Source: Bacteroidota bacterium (GTDB lineage Bacteria > Bacteroidota > Ignavibacteria > Kapaibacteriales > UBA961). Taken from it: 36,733 bases of DNA. The translations under genes and the position numbers were made by a program. Under the pieces are notes generated by a model. It saw nothing but the letters and a program-made list of their open reading frames with translations. It was not told where the DNA came from and searched no databases. This document shows, one piece after another, positions 17,447 to 28,100 of the stretch (its first letter is position 1; each line of letters starts with the position of its first letter). The DNA lies in the NCBI GenBank assembly GCA_018266765.1, contig JAFDZU010000050.1, positions 36,008-72,740 on the forward strand, given 5' to 3'.

Positions 17447-18573
17447 TTTTGTACTCCTTGTTTATCTTTGTTAAAATCATAACTATCATCAATCTCTCCG
17501 TTTGGTTTTGTTACATTGAGATTCATAAACCAAAAAGTCATACCAAAGGCAAGAACAGGTTGCGAGGCAAGTGCGGCATCGGCATGAAGTTCGATGATAC
17601 CTGTTTTATATGAAACACCGGCTCCTAAACGAAAATTAGTAAACGTTTCAACTTTTAAGTTCAAATCTGCTTGTTTGCGGATTTCCTCAAACGGACTTTT
17701 GGAAATAGAAGTTGCATTTTTCTCACGAACAAAATTAATTGTTCCGCTCATGTCTTCATATTGAAGTCCACCATAGAGACTTAAACCGGATTGCCATGTT
17801 TTACTACCATGAACACCAACAGCAAATGAACTTACCGAAATACCTTGACTTCTGCTGAGTGAGTGAAAGCCGGCATTAAGAGCAATTCCGATTAAAGAAT
17901 CATCGGTAAATAATCCTACCAAGTGGTTAAATTGTTGACTAACCATCATTCCAAAATACGACATGGATTTTCCATCAACCGGTACTGGAATAAATCTTAG
18001 ACGAAGTTGGGTTCGAGTGGGAAATCCGGCGTTTATTTGAAGAGCAGGAACGCCTGACATAAAACTTGTATTATTTCCTTCCAAAAAAGTAACCGTTGCA
18101 GGTTGTTTCGGAGGGTCTGATGGCAGTACAGAAGTTTGCGATGCACTAAATGTTGGATTAGAGATTCCACCATAAATTGTGGGTTGTGAAACCGTACCTT
18201 TTCCGTTTCGTGTTTCTGTATTTCCTCGTAATTCTGAAGTTTGTGTAACTCCTGTGCTTCCGTAATCTGAAGGAAGTTCGGCATCAAAGGTTAATTGTGA
18301 TGAAGGTATAAACATACCACACACCGAAATATCAAGTCCTAATCTCCACTGGCGAGCAAATCGTGCAACAGTAAATGTATTACTATTGAAACTTTCGCTG
18401 ACAGATGTAAATAATGGCTTGAGATACCCAGACGCATTCGCTGAAGTAATCAAGTTAAATTCTTTGGTAATCGTTAAACTATCACCTGCTTTTAACGCTG
18501 AATTACCATAAAAAAGAAAACACATAAAAAACACATATTGTGTCATTCTCGACATATATCGTAACAACGTCAT
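17443..18573 (-). CDS. exported, probably outer-membrane beta-barrel protein of unknown function
   Basis: The protein is about 376 residues from ATG 18573. I choose this start because GGAGG lies 5 nt upstream of it; the ATG four codons earlier (18585) overlaps that ribosome site. The N-terminus is a hydrophobic export signal ending near KAGDS. The rest alternates short amphipathic strands rich in Gly, Ser, Thr and aromatic residues, with 'LRLRFIPVPVDGKSMSYFG' and 'GVHGSKTWQSGLSLYGGLQYEDM', as in outer-membrane barrels. It might belong to the DUF6588-like group, but I cannot confirm this. It is followed by the coupled lipoprotein gene. Confidence 0.7.
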   Translation of the reverse strand: MTLLRYMSRMTQYVFFMCFLFYGNSALKAGDSLTITKEFNLITSANASGYLKPLFTSVSESFNSNTFTVARFARQWRLGLDISVCGMFIPSSQLTFDAELPSDYGSTGVTQTSELRGNTETRNGKGTVSQPTIYGGISNPTFSASQTSVLPSDPPKQPATVTFLEGNNTSFMSGVPALQINAGFPTRTQLRLRFIPVPVDGKSMSYFGMMVSQQFNHLVGLFTDDSLIGIALNAGFHSLSRSQGISVSSFAVGVHGSKTWQSGLSLYGGLQYEDMSGTINFVREKNATSISKSPFEEIRKQADLNLKVETFTNFRLGAGVSYKTGIIELHADAALASQPVLAFGMTFWFMNLNVTKPNGEIDDSYDFNKDKQGVQK

Positions 18574-18617
18574 ACATTCCTCCATAACCGGATATTAATA
18601 CAACTGAAACTATGGTG

Positions 18618-18648
18618 CAAAAATAGAATATTTTCTACGATATTACAA
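18618..18648 (-). promoter_or_regulatory. Bacteroidetes-type promoter of the OMP/lipoprotein pair
   Basis: Read on the reverse strand, TTG (18648-18646) is followed after 20 nt by TATTTTTG (18625-18618), matching the TTTG/TAnnTTTG pattern. It would place the transcript start about 40 nt before the ATG at 18573. Confidence 0.5.
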
Positions 18649-18656
18649 CACAATTA

Positions 18657-18715
18657 TCGAATAATATTTAAGGCAAGTTACAATTATATTGAAACATAAC
18701 AATTCTATTATTCGA
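18657..18715. repeat. 10-bp inverted repeat in a divergent promoter region
   Basis: TCGAATAATA (18657-18666) recurs as its exact reverse complement at 18706-18715, 39 nt apart, between the divergent OMP and hemoglobin genes. The spacing is too long for a tight hairpin but suits two half-sites for a regulator. The rest of the 18586-18877 gap is AT-rich with no coding frame. Chance occurrence in AT-rich DNA is possible. Confidence 0.3.
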
Positions 18716-18877
18716 ATGAAATATTTATTACAACTTATATTGAATTATTTATCTATTAAATAATGACTTAGCTTATATAACTATTTCGGGGAAGTAATTT
18801 ATTTTGAACGCAATTTTATAAAACAACGTCTTTTTATTACCTAATTTTTTTTTAAAAATTTTTACAGTAATTCAACA

Positions 18878-19282
18878 ATGGAACATTTAAAAGATATTCA
18901 AAACAGAGATGACATCGTATTTTTAATAGATGAATTTTACAAACGAGTAGTAAAAGATGAATTAATCGGGTATTTTTTCACTGAAATTGTTGTTCTGCAG
19001 TGGGAAACTCATATTCTTGTAATGATTGATTTTTGGGAGAGTATGATATTTGGTTCGATGAAATACAAAGGCAATCCAATGGTGAAGCATATTGAGTTGA
19101 ACAGAAAAGAACCGATGCTCCCAAAACATTTTGAGAGGTGGCTTTCACTTTGGGTAACGACTGTTAATGAGTTTTTCTGTGGAGTTCATGCAGATGAAGC
19201 AATCAAACGAGCAAGATTAATTGCAGAAATAATGCAGAATAAATTACATCCTCAAGTAATTCAACTAACTGGACCTATTTGA
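18878..19282 (+). CDS. group III truncated hemoglobin
   Basis: This 134-residue heme protein is of the 2-over-2 globin fold, group III. Compared with Campylobacter Ctb, the proximal His F8 is H71 (VKHIEL), the distal polar residues are Y21 at B10 (FYKRV), H45 at E7 (THILVMIDFW) and W88 at G8 (ERWLSL). All key positions are conserved, so it should bind heme and oxygen or NO. Group III proteins are linked to microaerobic or nitrosative stress in Campylobacter; the role here is unknown. It stands alone, divergent from the OMP/lipoprotein pair, and converges 11 nt from the end of the surface operon. No Shine-Dalgarno is evident. Confidence 0.88.
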   Translation: MEHLKDIQNRDDIVFLIDEFYKRVVKDELIGYFFTEIVVLQWETHILVMIDFWESMIFGSMKYKGNPMVKHIELNRKEPMLPKHFERWLSLWVTTVNEFFCGVHADEAIKRARLIAEIMQNKLHPQVIQLTGPI

Positions 19283-19293
19283 AGTTTATTGAA

Positions 19294-22200
19294 TTATTTC
19301 AGAAACACACATTTTTCGTTAAGTACTTGGTTTGGGCTTTTCAAAACTACAAAATATAATCCGCTTTTGATTTCATCCGGAAAGGAGAATTGATGACTGC
19401 CCGATTCTATATTACCCGAAAATAAAGTAGAAACTTCTTCACCTATTGAGTTTACAAGCGACAAGTGAATGTGACTATTATCTTTAGAATAGACAGTTAC
19501 AGAATAATCCGGCGAATCAATAACTTTTAGAAACAAGGATATTGCGTTTGTATTTACTTGTCTATTTCCAAAAGCACAGTATTGAGCTCTAACTAATCCG
19601 TCTTTTGTGATAATTTTGCTAAATCCATTTGCAAACGAATCTACCTTAACTCTAACAGGTGTTTGATATTCGTTATTTAACAGTACATCACCTTGCAAAA
19701 CTGCGATAACAGTACTTTCATCTAAGTTAGAATTTGTAGTTCTAATAGTTACATCGGAATTATTTACTTGTAAAATTGCAGGAAGCTGCCTTCCAATCAT
19801 TCCTTCATTTGGTCGAAATGAACGAAGTCGGACAAGATTACTATTGTATTTAAGTCCAATACTCATTGCACTATTCGATGACTGATTCATCAAGCGAGTT
19901 AATTCTTCTGCTGTTTTTGTCGATGTTTTATTTGGTGTAAATCGTAACGATATCGCAAGTGGTTTACCGACTTCGGCATCTATTGTATCTGCACTTATTG
20001 TTCCACAGACAATTCCCGTTGCAAAGAGCGAAAGAGTTGTGTCAGTCGGTGTAATCCATTTACCGTTGGAACTAAATGTAAGTGTGGTTTTTTCATCACC
20101 AATTGTCGTAGGAATAAATCGAATTCCCAATTTAAAAATGCTATCGGGAACTATTTGAATTGAATTCTTATTTGAAAGTGTAAATCCACTTTGTCCTGAA
20201 GAATAGATTGAATCTATAATCAAAGGAGCATTTCCCGGATTACGAATTATAATCACTGTATCTAAAACTTCTCCGATGCACACCTTCCCTACTGCCAACG
20301 TCCTTGAACGAATATCCACAAGTGGCTGGACACCTCGACCAAGTAATCGTAATGGTTTAATCGATGAGCATGAAGCTGAATTATTGAGAGTTATATTCAC
20401 AATTGCATTTCGATTTTCAATATCTTTTGGTTTGAAATCAATATAAACTACCAAAGAATCATTTGGAGTAATTGAATGAGGTAAAATGATACCATTAGAA
20501 AGAGCTATGGAATATTCACTTGGGAATAAACCCGATACTGTTATAGAATTTAATATAATTGGTGCAGTTCCTGTAGAGTGAACTACAATAGAATCTCGTT
20601 TGGTAGAATCTACATGAACATCACCAAAACTAAGAGAATCTGAAGTAGTAGCAATTCGTGTAACAACTTCGGCGACTGCTCTTGTTTGCACAATTCCTGT
20701 TTGTGAGAATACACTCACATCAGCCGAATATTGACCAACAGACGTAAATACTCCGGTTACATTCACGAAAACACTTGAATTCGGTGAAATCGTAAATGCT
20801 CCGCTTGGCCTAATACTCCAACCTTGAAAAGTATTTGTAAGTTGAATACTATCAATAACTATCGGGCAGGCAGTTGTATTTTTTAACTCAATAGACTTAA
20901 TGGAACTTTGATTCACACAAAGTGTATCGAAATCAACAATTGGTAGAAGCGATGAAATGGCAGGAATATCTGCTTCGCCAACAAGAACTAACGTATCAAG
21001 AAAAGGTATTGATGGACTTTTTACGATTGCAAGCGCAGTATATTGTCCTCCAATTGTCGGTGTAAAAACAAAATCAATTGTTTTTGATCCACCACGAGGA
21101 ATGGCATCGGGAAATAGAGTAGTAGGTGTAATTGAAAATACATTTGCTCCTTGGATTGCAGTTGTAAATCCACTTTGAAGCTGAACACTACACCCGCCAA
21201 TATTTAAAATATCCCAATCTCCTTTGGCAGTATCACCTATACAAATTCTACCAAAATTTAAAGTGTCAATTCTTCTCCCGAACTCAAATTCAGCTTCCTT
21301 GCTCGAAACCGTTACAAATGCAGTGTCAAAAACCGAAACATTCGTTGTATTTCCCGGTACTAAGGTTTCACTATCATTTAAGGTTAGAACAACACCTATA
21401 GTTGGTGTGCTGTTATTTATAGTTGGCGCATATCGAATTAAAATTGTGATAATCGAATCTGCTTTTGCAATCGCAGGTATTGGCTGAACAATACTAAATT
21501 GTCCTACATCTACAGGGTTCCCCGTAAGTAATGCAGAAACAGTCGGCAAACACCTATTACCCTTTAGGTTGAATGTAACAGCAAGTGTGTCAACCGTTTG
21601 CGGGCACACAGGCGGGTAAGTTTTATCTCTTGCCTCAAGCACTCCGAGCAAACCCGGTACACATACTTCAAGAGTATCACGCAGTACAACTGTATTCGAA
21701 ATGTCTTTTATAACAGCAATAGGTACACGATAAGAAGTAGCAACCAATCGAGGAATTGGATAAAGTGATAAAGTCGAAACTCCGGTTTGAAGGGTAAGTA
21801 AATTTGTTGGAATTACAGTACTTGTCATAGTAGGAGCAAGCAATCCAAGTGGTAAATTTTCAATAACTAAACGGACATTATCAGCATTTTTTACAGTATC
21901 AAGATTTGAAACAAGATATAATGCTTGTAATGTATCAGGCAAATAAGGAGAATATCCAGCAATTCCGCAAGGATTTTCATGCTGAACTTCTACACTTAAA
22001 CAAGTTCCAATTCCTGCAAGTCCAAATCCTCCGCCGCCTCCACCACCCCCTCCACCGCCATTTCCACCGCCAAATGCAACATTTAATGAATCTACAATTC
22101 CAATCTCTGTTGATGCTTTAAGTTTAGTTTGACCAATTGCAAAGTCTTCTTCATCCCAGATTAACAGAACTCCGCTATCTGTATATTGATTTGTTGAAGC

Positions 22201-23061
22201 AAGTCGCTCTTTCCACATCACAGAACCAAGTCCGCGAATCCCTTGTGAGGTATAATCTGTCCAATTACCAAACAGTAATCTGTCTGGGGTAATTAAATTG
22301 TCATCACGAAGATTTCCACGTGCTACAAGTCCGGGGGAAATTGGTGTGCCTTCGAGTCCGAGCCAAAAATCAGGAATACCTTGTGCTATTCCATTGTCAA
22401 ACTGCTGTTCAATAGTACTATATCCAAATGTAGTTGCAATGGGAGCTTGATCATTGTTTCCAATTTTCGTATCTATCAGCAATAATACACCGACACTGTG
22501 TTTTTTACTTGTTGAATTCTGTACGGTAACACTCATCCTGACAAATCCGCCACTTGACCGCTTCACCGGAAACATTGTAAATAAAAATCTGATTGTATCA
22601 CCATCCGGCATTACTCCGAATGAACGAGCATTGATACGTGGTGTACCTGATATTGTATCAGGAAAAATTGATTGAACTTTTATCGGATTCTTAGTGGGAA
22701 TTGTGAAGTCTGAAGTGTCGGACTCATACGACTGTTGGAATACTATGTTATCTACTTTTACGTGAAAAAAAGAAGTGTAATTTATAGGTTTTCCGCTTGT
22801 ACCATCTTCACGGTAAATTATTCCTTTTGTTGGTGTTGTATAATTAGTAGAAATAGAAAAATGCCCGTTGTTCAGTAACGTCGGTGAAAGTTTGTAGGGT
22901 GCAAGTGCGTCGTTTATTGTTAAGGAAGTTTGAGCAGTTGAAATTTTTGAGGTAAACAATAAAACTATGATAACTGCCAAAGATAATTTGATATTATTAA
23001 ATAAAAATAACAATCGTTTTGCACATGTATTGCCTAAATTATTTTCTTCTTTTTTGGTCAC
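19294..23061 (-). CDS. giant surface protein: poly-Gly linker, anchor-D repeats, cohesin-like and T9SS-type C-terminal domain
   Basis: This 1255-residue protein is last in the four-gene operon. An N-terminal membrane-spanning export signal (residues about 20-45, ends STAQ) precedes a beta-rich region of unknown family. Residues 331-347 form an almost pure glycine linker (GGG, N334, eleven Gly). Beyond it, about residues 590-1020 contain ASPM/SPD-2/Hydin repeats (LNFGRICIGDTAKGDW; SLSFGDVHVDSTKRDSI). From about 1024 to 1150 a cohesin-like beta sandwich follows (DAEVGKPLAISLRF, NSNLVRLRSFRP). The last ~75 residues resemble a type A sorting domain (HLSLVNSIGEEVSTL, SGLYFVVLK). The ATG overlaps the OmpA gene stop by 4 nt. 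Likely T9SS-exported and surface attached; ligand unknown. Confidence 0.8.
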   Translation of the reverse strand: MTKKEENNLGNTCAKRLLFLFNNIKLSLAVIIVLLFTSKISTAQTSLTINDALAPYKLSPTLLNNGHFSISTNYTTPTKGIIYREDGTSGKPINYTSFFHVKVDNIVFQQSYESDTSDFTIPTKNPIKVQSIFPDTISGTPRINARSFGVMPDGDTIRFLFTMFPVKRSSGGFVRMSVTVQNSTSKKHSVGVLLLIDTKIGNNDQAPIATTFGYSTIEQQFDNGIAQGIPDFWLGLEGTPISPGLVARGNLRDDNLITPDRLLFGNWTDYTSQGIRGLGSVMWKERLASTNQYTDSGVLLIWDEEDFAIGQTKLKASTEIGIVDSLNVAFGGGNGGGGGGGGGGGFGLAGIGTCLSVEVQHENPCGIAGYSPYLPDTLQALYLVSNLDTVKNADNVRLVIENLPLGLLAPTMTSTVIPTNLLTLQTGVSTLSLYPIPRLVATSYRVPIAVIKDISNTVVLRDTLEVCVPGLLGVLEARDKTYPPVCPQTVDTLAVTFNLKGNRCLPTVSALLTGNPVDVGQFSIVQPIPAIAKADSIITILIRYAPTINNSTPTIGVVLTLNDSETLVPGNTTNVSVFDTAFVTVSSKEAEFEFGRRIDTLNFGRICIGDTAKGDWDILNIGGCSVQLQSGFTTAIQGANVFSITPTTLFPDAIPRGGSKTIDFVFTPTIGGQYTALAIVKSPSIPFLDTLVLVGEADIPAISSLLPIVDFDTLCVNQSSIKSIELKNTTACPIVIDSIQLTNTFQGWSIRPSGAFTISPNSSVFVNVTGVFTSVGQYSADVSVFSQTGIVQTRAVAEVVTRIATTSDSLSFGDVHVDSTKRDSIVVHSTGTAPIILNSITVSGLFPSEYSIALSNGIILPHSITPNDSLVVYIDFKPKDIENRNAIVNITLNNSASCSSIKPLRLLGRGVQPLVDIRSRTLAVGKVCIGEVLDTVIIIRNPGNAPLIIDSIYSSGQSGFTLSNKNSIQIVPDSIFKLGIRFIPTTIGDEKTTLTFSSNGKWITPTDTTLSLFATGIVCGTISADTIDAEVGKPLAISLRFTPNKTSTKTAEELTRLMNQSSNSAMSIGLKYNSNLVRLRSFRPNEGMIGRQLPAILQVNNSDVTIRTTNSNLDESTVIAVLQGDVLLNNEYQTPVRVKVDSFANGFSKIITKDGLVRAQYCAFGNRQVNTNAISLFLKVIDSPDYSVTVYSKDNSHIHLSLVNSIGEEVSTLFSGNIESGSHQFSFPDEIKSGLYFVVLKSPNQVLNEKCVFLK

Positions 23062-25109
23062 CTCATGCCTCCCTCTTCATCAAGGTCAGGAAGTAATGGA
23101 GTAGCAATTTCAACAAATACACGTCGATTATAAAAACGACCTTCGGGCAAAGTATTATCAAATAAATCAACTTCTCCAAGTCCGTTTATATGTTGAGATT
23201 CAGGTTTTACAAAATCATTAATACTGCTCTGGACTACTGTAGCTCTTGCTTGTGAGAGTTTTAGATTTTTGTCTTCACTACCGATATAATCAGTCATCCC
23301 GTCAATTCTTACATCTGAATTCGTACTAATACGAGAACGAATCAACCTCATAATTTGGTCGTTTTCTCCGGAAATAGTCGAAGCTCTGTCATAATTAAAC
23401 AGAATCAAACTATATCGTTCAATCAAAGTATCACGTACTATTTGAGAATTACTGCGAGACGATGTAAATGTTCTGCGAAGCGGAATACTTCTTTCGGCTT
23501 TGACAATACTTCCACTATCAGTTTTGATACTCATCACAGCAATTACTACTTGATTTGATTTAACATCCGAAAGATTTAGATTTGTTGTATTCAATACAAT
23601 ACTCTCGGTATTATTTGAATGAGTTGTAGTAAGTAGTTTTCCGGTGTTATCTAAAAGCGAATAATCAACGGACTCTATTGCTCCTTTATAGATGACTGTC
23701 GGATTTAACCGAAGTGAATTCGGCGATATTGTTGTTTTAGCATTTTTAATAAATACAGGTGCTAAAATACGTTGGTCATTTGTAGTCATTTCAACACGAC
23801 GATTTTCAGCCCGTCCATCTACTATTTTTCGATTTGAGGTGATTAGAGGAAGTATTCGTGATTGTACTAAAATGCGTTCATTGGCAATTCCCCAAGTTTC
23901 ATGTAAATAAGTACGGATTGATTCAGCACGCTTAATTGATAAAACTTTGTCATTTCCATCATCCAATGGTTCAATGCATCCTGTTAGGTATAAAACTGCA
24001 TCAGGATATTTCTTCATTCGAAAACCAATAATATTCAAAATATCATGATAAACATCTAACTGGTTATTGGGTAATTGTGCTTCACTAAAGTTTGAGGAAG
24101 TAGTATTATTAAGTATATGATAACGATTTATTAATACATCAGTTTTTGCTTCAAAAAAAATGTAAGGTAAAAGTGGTAAAATGTCAAGAGTTCGATGATT
24201 ATTGACAGTCAACTCAGCATAATTTTCTAAACTTCCATCAGAATTAATATTCTGAACATCAAGCAATGCAATAGCGGGTGGAATTGAAACAATTTGAATT
24301 GGAAGTGTAGGCGGTTCGGCTGGAAGAGGTTGCGGAAGTTTTGAAGTTTCAAGCACATACATAAGTCCTATACTTCCACGTAGTGCATGAACTTTCCAAT
24401 CTGCATCTGAAATTACATTCAAGAACGAATATTGAAAAGAGACTTCAGGATTGAGTATAAATGATGGTGAAAGCGGAATCAATGTTCCCAAATTAGCTAC
24501 TGCTCCAATACGAATTGTGTTTGAAGCTATATTGCCTTGTTTGTCGGTAAAATAACCGGCGGCAATCCTACGAGTATTGGAACCATCTATGAATGTAACT
24601 CCTTTAGGACTAATAATACTTTCGTATTGTTCGAAAGCATTGCGAGTCGGAATTCCAATTGAAACACCTAAACCTAAATACATTTTATCCGTTATAAAAT
24701 TCTGACCAATTGCATCGAGAGTAATATAATCTAACGACACATCAAGTGAATGTTTCGTATTCAAAGTTGTCGTCGTTCCATCGCTTAAGGCAATGAGTGG
24801 TTGCACAATATTATCAGCTTCAAACGAACCGCTTGCTTTATGATAGTAAATTCTTGGAGAAATTGACCAAGTTTCATTCAAAGGTAAATTTGCATAATTC
24901 CCTGCTATCCAACGTAACGATGTAGTTCCGTTAAAAGTTCCGCAGTCAAGAAGTCCCTCATTAGTTGTGAGAGTTCCGCTGTGCAAATTAAATGCACCGC
25001 CAAGCATTATACCAGCCGATAGTTTATTGAAAGTCTGAGTATAAACTGATAACGAACATGCAATAATAGCAACAACATACATTAAAAAATAAGTAATTTT
25101 ATTTTTCAT
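23058..25109 (-). CDS. OmpA-family outer-membrane protein with two OmpA-like domains
   Basis: This 683-residue protein has a signal peptide (ends around residue 24), an N-terminal beta-barrel-like region to about residue 265, and a Pro-rich hinge (PQPLPAEPPTLP). Two OmpA-C-type domains follow: residues about 320-455 and about 568-670. The second has the peptidoglycan-binding pattern intact (GMTDYIGSEDKNLKLSQARA, with Asp and Arg). The first keeps the Arg (LSIKRAES) but the Asp position looks like Glu (CIEPLDDG), so it may not bind peptidoglycan. The segment between them (about 460-560) is beta-rich. In the operon it sits 5 nt after the Kelch protein and overlaps the giant protein by 4 nt. Probable outer-membrane anchor for the assembly. 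Confidence 0.85.
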   Translation of the reverse strand: MKNKITYFLMYVVAIIACSLSVYTQTFNKLSAGIMLGGAFNLHSGTLTTNEGLLDCGTFNGTTSLRWIAGNYANLPLNETWSISPRIYYHKASGSFEADNIVQPLIALSDGTTTTLNTKHSLDVSLDYITLDAIGQNFITDKMYLGLGVSIGIPTRNAFEQYESIISPKGVTFIDGSNTRRIAAGYFTDKQGNIASNTIRIGAVANLGTLIPLSPSFILNPEVSFQYSFLNVISDADWKVHALRGSIGLMYVLETSKLPQPLPAEPPTLPIQIVSIPPAIALLDVQNINSDGSLENYAELTVNNHRTLDILPLLPYIFFEAKTDVLINRYHILNNTTSSNFSEAQLPNNQLDVYHDILNIIGFRMKKYPDAVLYLTGCIEPLDDGNDKVLSIKRAESIRTYLHETWGIANERILVQSRILPLITSNRKIVDGRAENRRVEMTTNDQRILAPVFIKNAKTTISPNSLRLNPTVIYKGAIESVDYSLLDNTGKLLTTTHSNNTESIVLNTTNLNLSDVKSNQVVIAVMSIKTDSGSIVKAERSIPLRRTFTSSRSNSQIVRDTLIERYSLILFNYDRASTISGENDQIMRLIRSRISTNSDVRIDGMTDYIGSEDKNLKLSQARATVVQSSINDFVKPESQHINGLGEVDLFDNTLPEGRFYNRRVFVEIATPLLPDLDEEGGMR

Positions 25110-25114
25110 ACGAT

Positions 25115-28100
25115 TTAATGAATAATGGTTATTGGAACAGAAAGTACCGAAATCCCATCCATGATAAGTTCACAGAAATAGACACCATTTGAGAAAGATT
25201 GCATATTCATTTTTATAATAGATTCTGCGTTTTTAACTGCGACAACTTCACCAAGTACATTACGTATTTGGATAATAGAATTACTGAATGACGGAGCGAT
25301 AATATGAAGTGTAACATCTTCAATAATTGGTAAGGGTGTAGCAAACAACACCACAGCCCCCTTGCCGGAAACTAATGCACTACGTCCGCCGCACATATTT
25401 CCGATGACAAGATTTCCAAAAGTTTGTTGAACACAAACACTATTTCCCGAACCACTTTGAAGCGAAAGTGAAGTTTGAATATCATTCCCGCGCAAAACAT
25501 CACATTCTATTCCGAATACTGAGTCAGGCAATGTAGGATGGGAATTCCAAAGAAGTGACAGAACAGATTTTCCAAAACTATTAGAAACTGTTGATGAAGC
25601 TGTATTTATATAGTTTTTACCTGAAATATTAACAATTGCTCTTGGTATTAACACTGAACCATTATAAAGTAAGTTTAAGATTGTGGAATTTGTAGATGAA
25701 ATAATGTCGCTTCTACGAACAATGATAGTTACTTTCTCGCCAAGAGAAGCATTTACATTATCAATAGAAAATTTCATACTTGGAAGTACATTTATCGAAA
25801 CAGTAGACTGAGAAAATCCTTGATTAGTAAGTACAACTATTGTTGCTTGCTGAACGCCATTTTGAGAAGGAATAAAAACTATAGTTGCTGGTGTTGTTTG
25901 GTGTGGTAATAAGGTTTTACTAACATTACCAACCGAATATCCGTTCATATTTTGGACATAAATACTGTCAATTCTAAGATTATCAAAATTGCTCGGATTC
26001 TCCAATACAATCGGTAATTGCAATGAATCTCCTTCACAGAGTGTAAACTGCTGTGATTGCGGGATATTAATATTTATCGAACGATTACGAGGTACAAAAC
26101 AAAGATTTGCAAGGCAAATTGTATCACCATTATTCACAAATCGGACTGTTCCTCTTTCTTGTGCTTCGCGTTGTGGTTTGAAAATTATTTCAATAATTTC
26201 ATTGTCTTTCGGCTTCATCAATAGAGGGAATCGAGATGTATTTTTAATTCTAAAAGTACCGGCTAGTGACGTTTGAATAATTGTACTGTCAATGATAACA
26301 TTCAAGTCACTATTATTGGTTACAACAAGCTGATAGACAAGAGTATCACCGGGAGCAATTATTACGGTATCGCAAGCAGTTTGAGAAGTTGTCGTTATAA
26401 ATGCTCGGATTCCAGAACCTATCAAAGATATAGGAAATGCTTTGTCACTAATGTGGATTATTGCTCCGGCTCCAAAAATTTGACGAGATTTAGGTGAGAA
26501 TTTCACACAAATATTCAACGTAGAATCAGGGGGAACTCGTACTCTTCCAATCGGAGAAACAATAGTGAAAGAACCACTTGGATCAATTTCGATTGAGTCA
26601 ATTACTGTTGTATCTTTACCTTCATTCTTAATTGCCTGAAAGCAAATTGTAGTATCAGTCAAAACTCTACGAGTGCCAAAATCCTTACTATTTGTAAGCA
26701 CAGAAATCGTTGATTTTATTCCTTCACCAGATATAAGAACAGAATCTATAAGTGAGCCGGCATTAAAATACAAATAAGCACTTCTTTTTCCAATAGTATT
26801 GGGACGGAAACGAACTTCTATATCGAGTGAATTATTTGGAGCAATTGACACAGAATCGCGTGAATTAACCAATCGAAATTCTGCTGAATTTGGTATTCGT
26901 ATTGTACGAAGCTGAACAGGCAAGAGCCAATTATTAGTCACTTTTACTATCAATCGCTGGCTTTCTCTTCCAATTTCTTCCTGACCAAAATCTACATCAT
27001 TTGCACTAAATGGTTGATATTGCTCACATTGAGTAATAGTTAAATTTTGTGAAATCCCACCGGTGACTAATGGTAGATTATCTGCATCTATAGCAACTGT
27101 TCGTTCGGAAGCTGAAACCTTCAAATCTCCAAAAGGAATCCAAGAACCATTCGGATTGTTATTATCGGGTTGAGAAAATATTTCAGTTTTAGGAGTTGTT
27201 CCGTTAGTAGATTGCCCCGCTACTAACAAAAAACTTTTTGTTGTATCACGAATCCCGGCAATTTGAGTAATAAATGATTTGGCACGAGGTGTTTGCATTC
27301 TCGGCATCGGTCGCCAACCGCTTTTTGTATCATACCATTCACCGCGATTTGTCGGAAATCCGGTTGTATCAATTCCACCAACCATTCGTGCAACTTCTGA
27401 ACCATCAGTAAAGTTTGCGGCAAATCGTTGCATAAATGCCGGTGGATTTGCTCGTGCATCCCAAGCAGTAATATTCAAGAGTTCTGTCGCTGAAGTATTA
27501 TTTAATTCACCCGAAGCCGTAAGAACAGTTGAATCATTTTTTGCACCATTGAGCATAAGTGTAGCGTGTTCACTTCGTGGTGTAGCCATATCACCAATCC
27601 GCTCTATTGCAAATGTACTTATATTTATTCGAGCACTTATTGAGGTTGGAGTTCCGGAATTTATTGCTCCACTATTTTGAATTCTTCCACCACTTATGAT
27701 TACATATCCTTTTTTATTATAGGCAGATGCACAATTTCCGACTGCCGCCGGAAGATTCCCAATCATTCTCCAAGACCACGATTTTGAAATTGAATTATAT
27801 TGAAGAACCTCAACACTTGGTTGTGATGAATAATTTCCCGTTGAGCCGGAAAAACCACCAATTGCAAACACAATAGATTCACTATTTTGATTACGTACTG
27901 CTACAAGTGAATGATATGCACGGGGAAATTGAAGTTGATTAGCAGTTTGAGACCAAGTTCCGTTACTATAAATAAATGAAGAAGTTGTCGAATTACCGGA
28001 ATTTGATATTCCACCACAGACAAGTACTTCTCCTGTATGAAGTGTTATGCTTTTGTGACCTGTGAGTGAAATTGGGAGCGGCGATGTAAATCGCCACTCC

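Noticed and set aside
18586-18877. Possible small RNA or short gene in the divergent gap
   Set aside because: No open frame with a start signal, no stable structure and no tRNA-like fold; only promoter-like and repeat elements are supported.
27279-27680. 133-codon forward-strand open frame inside the Kelch-protein gene
   Set aside because: Its content mirrors the codon bias of the reverse-strand gene and shows no start signal or domain.
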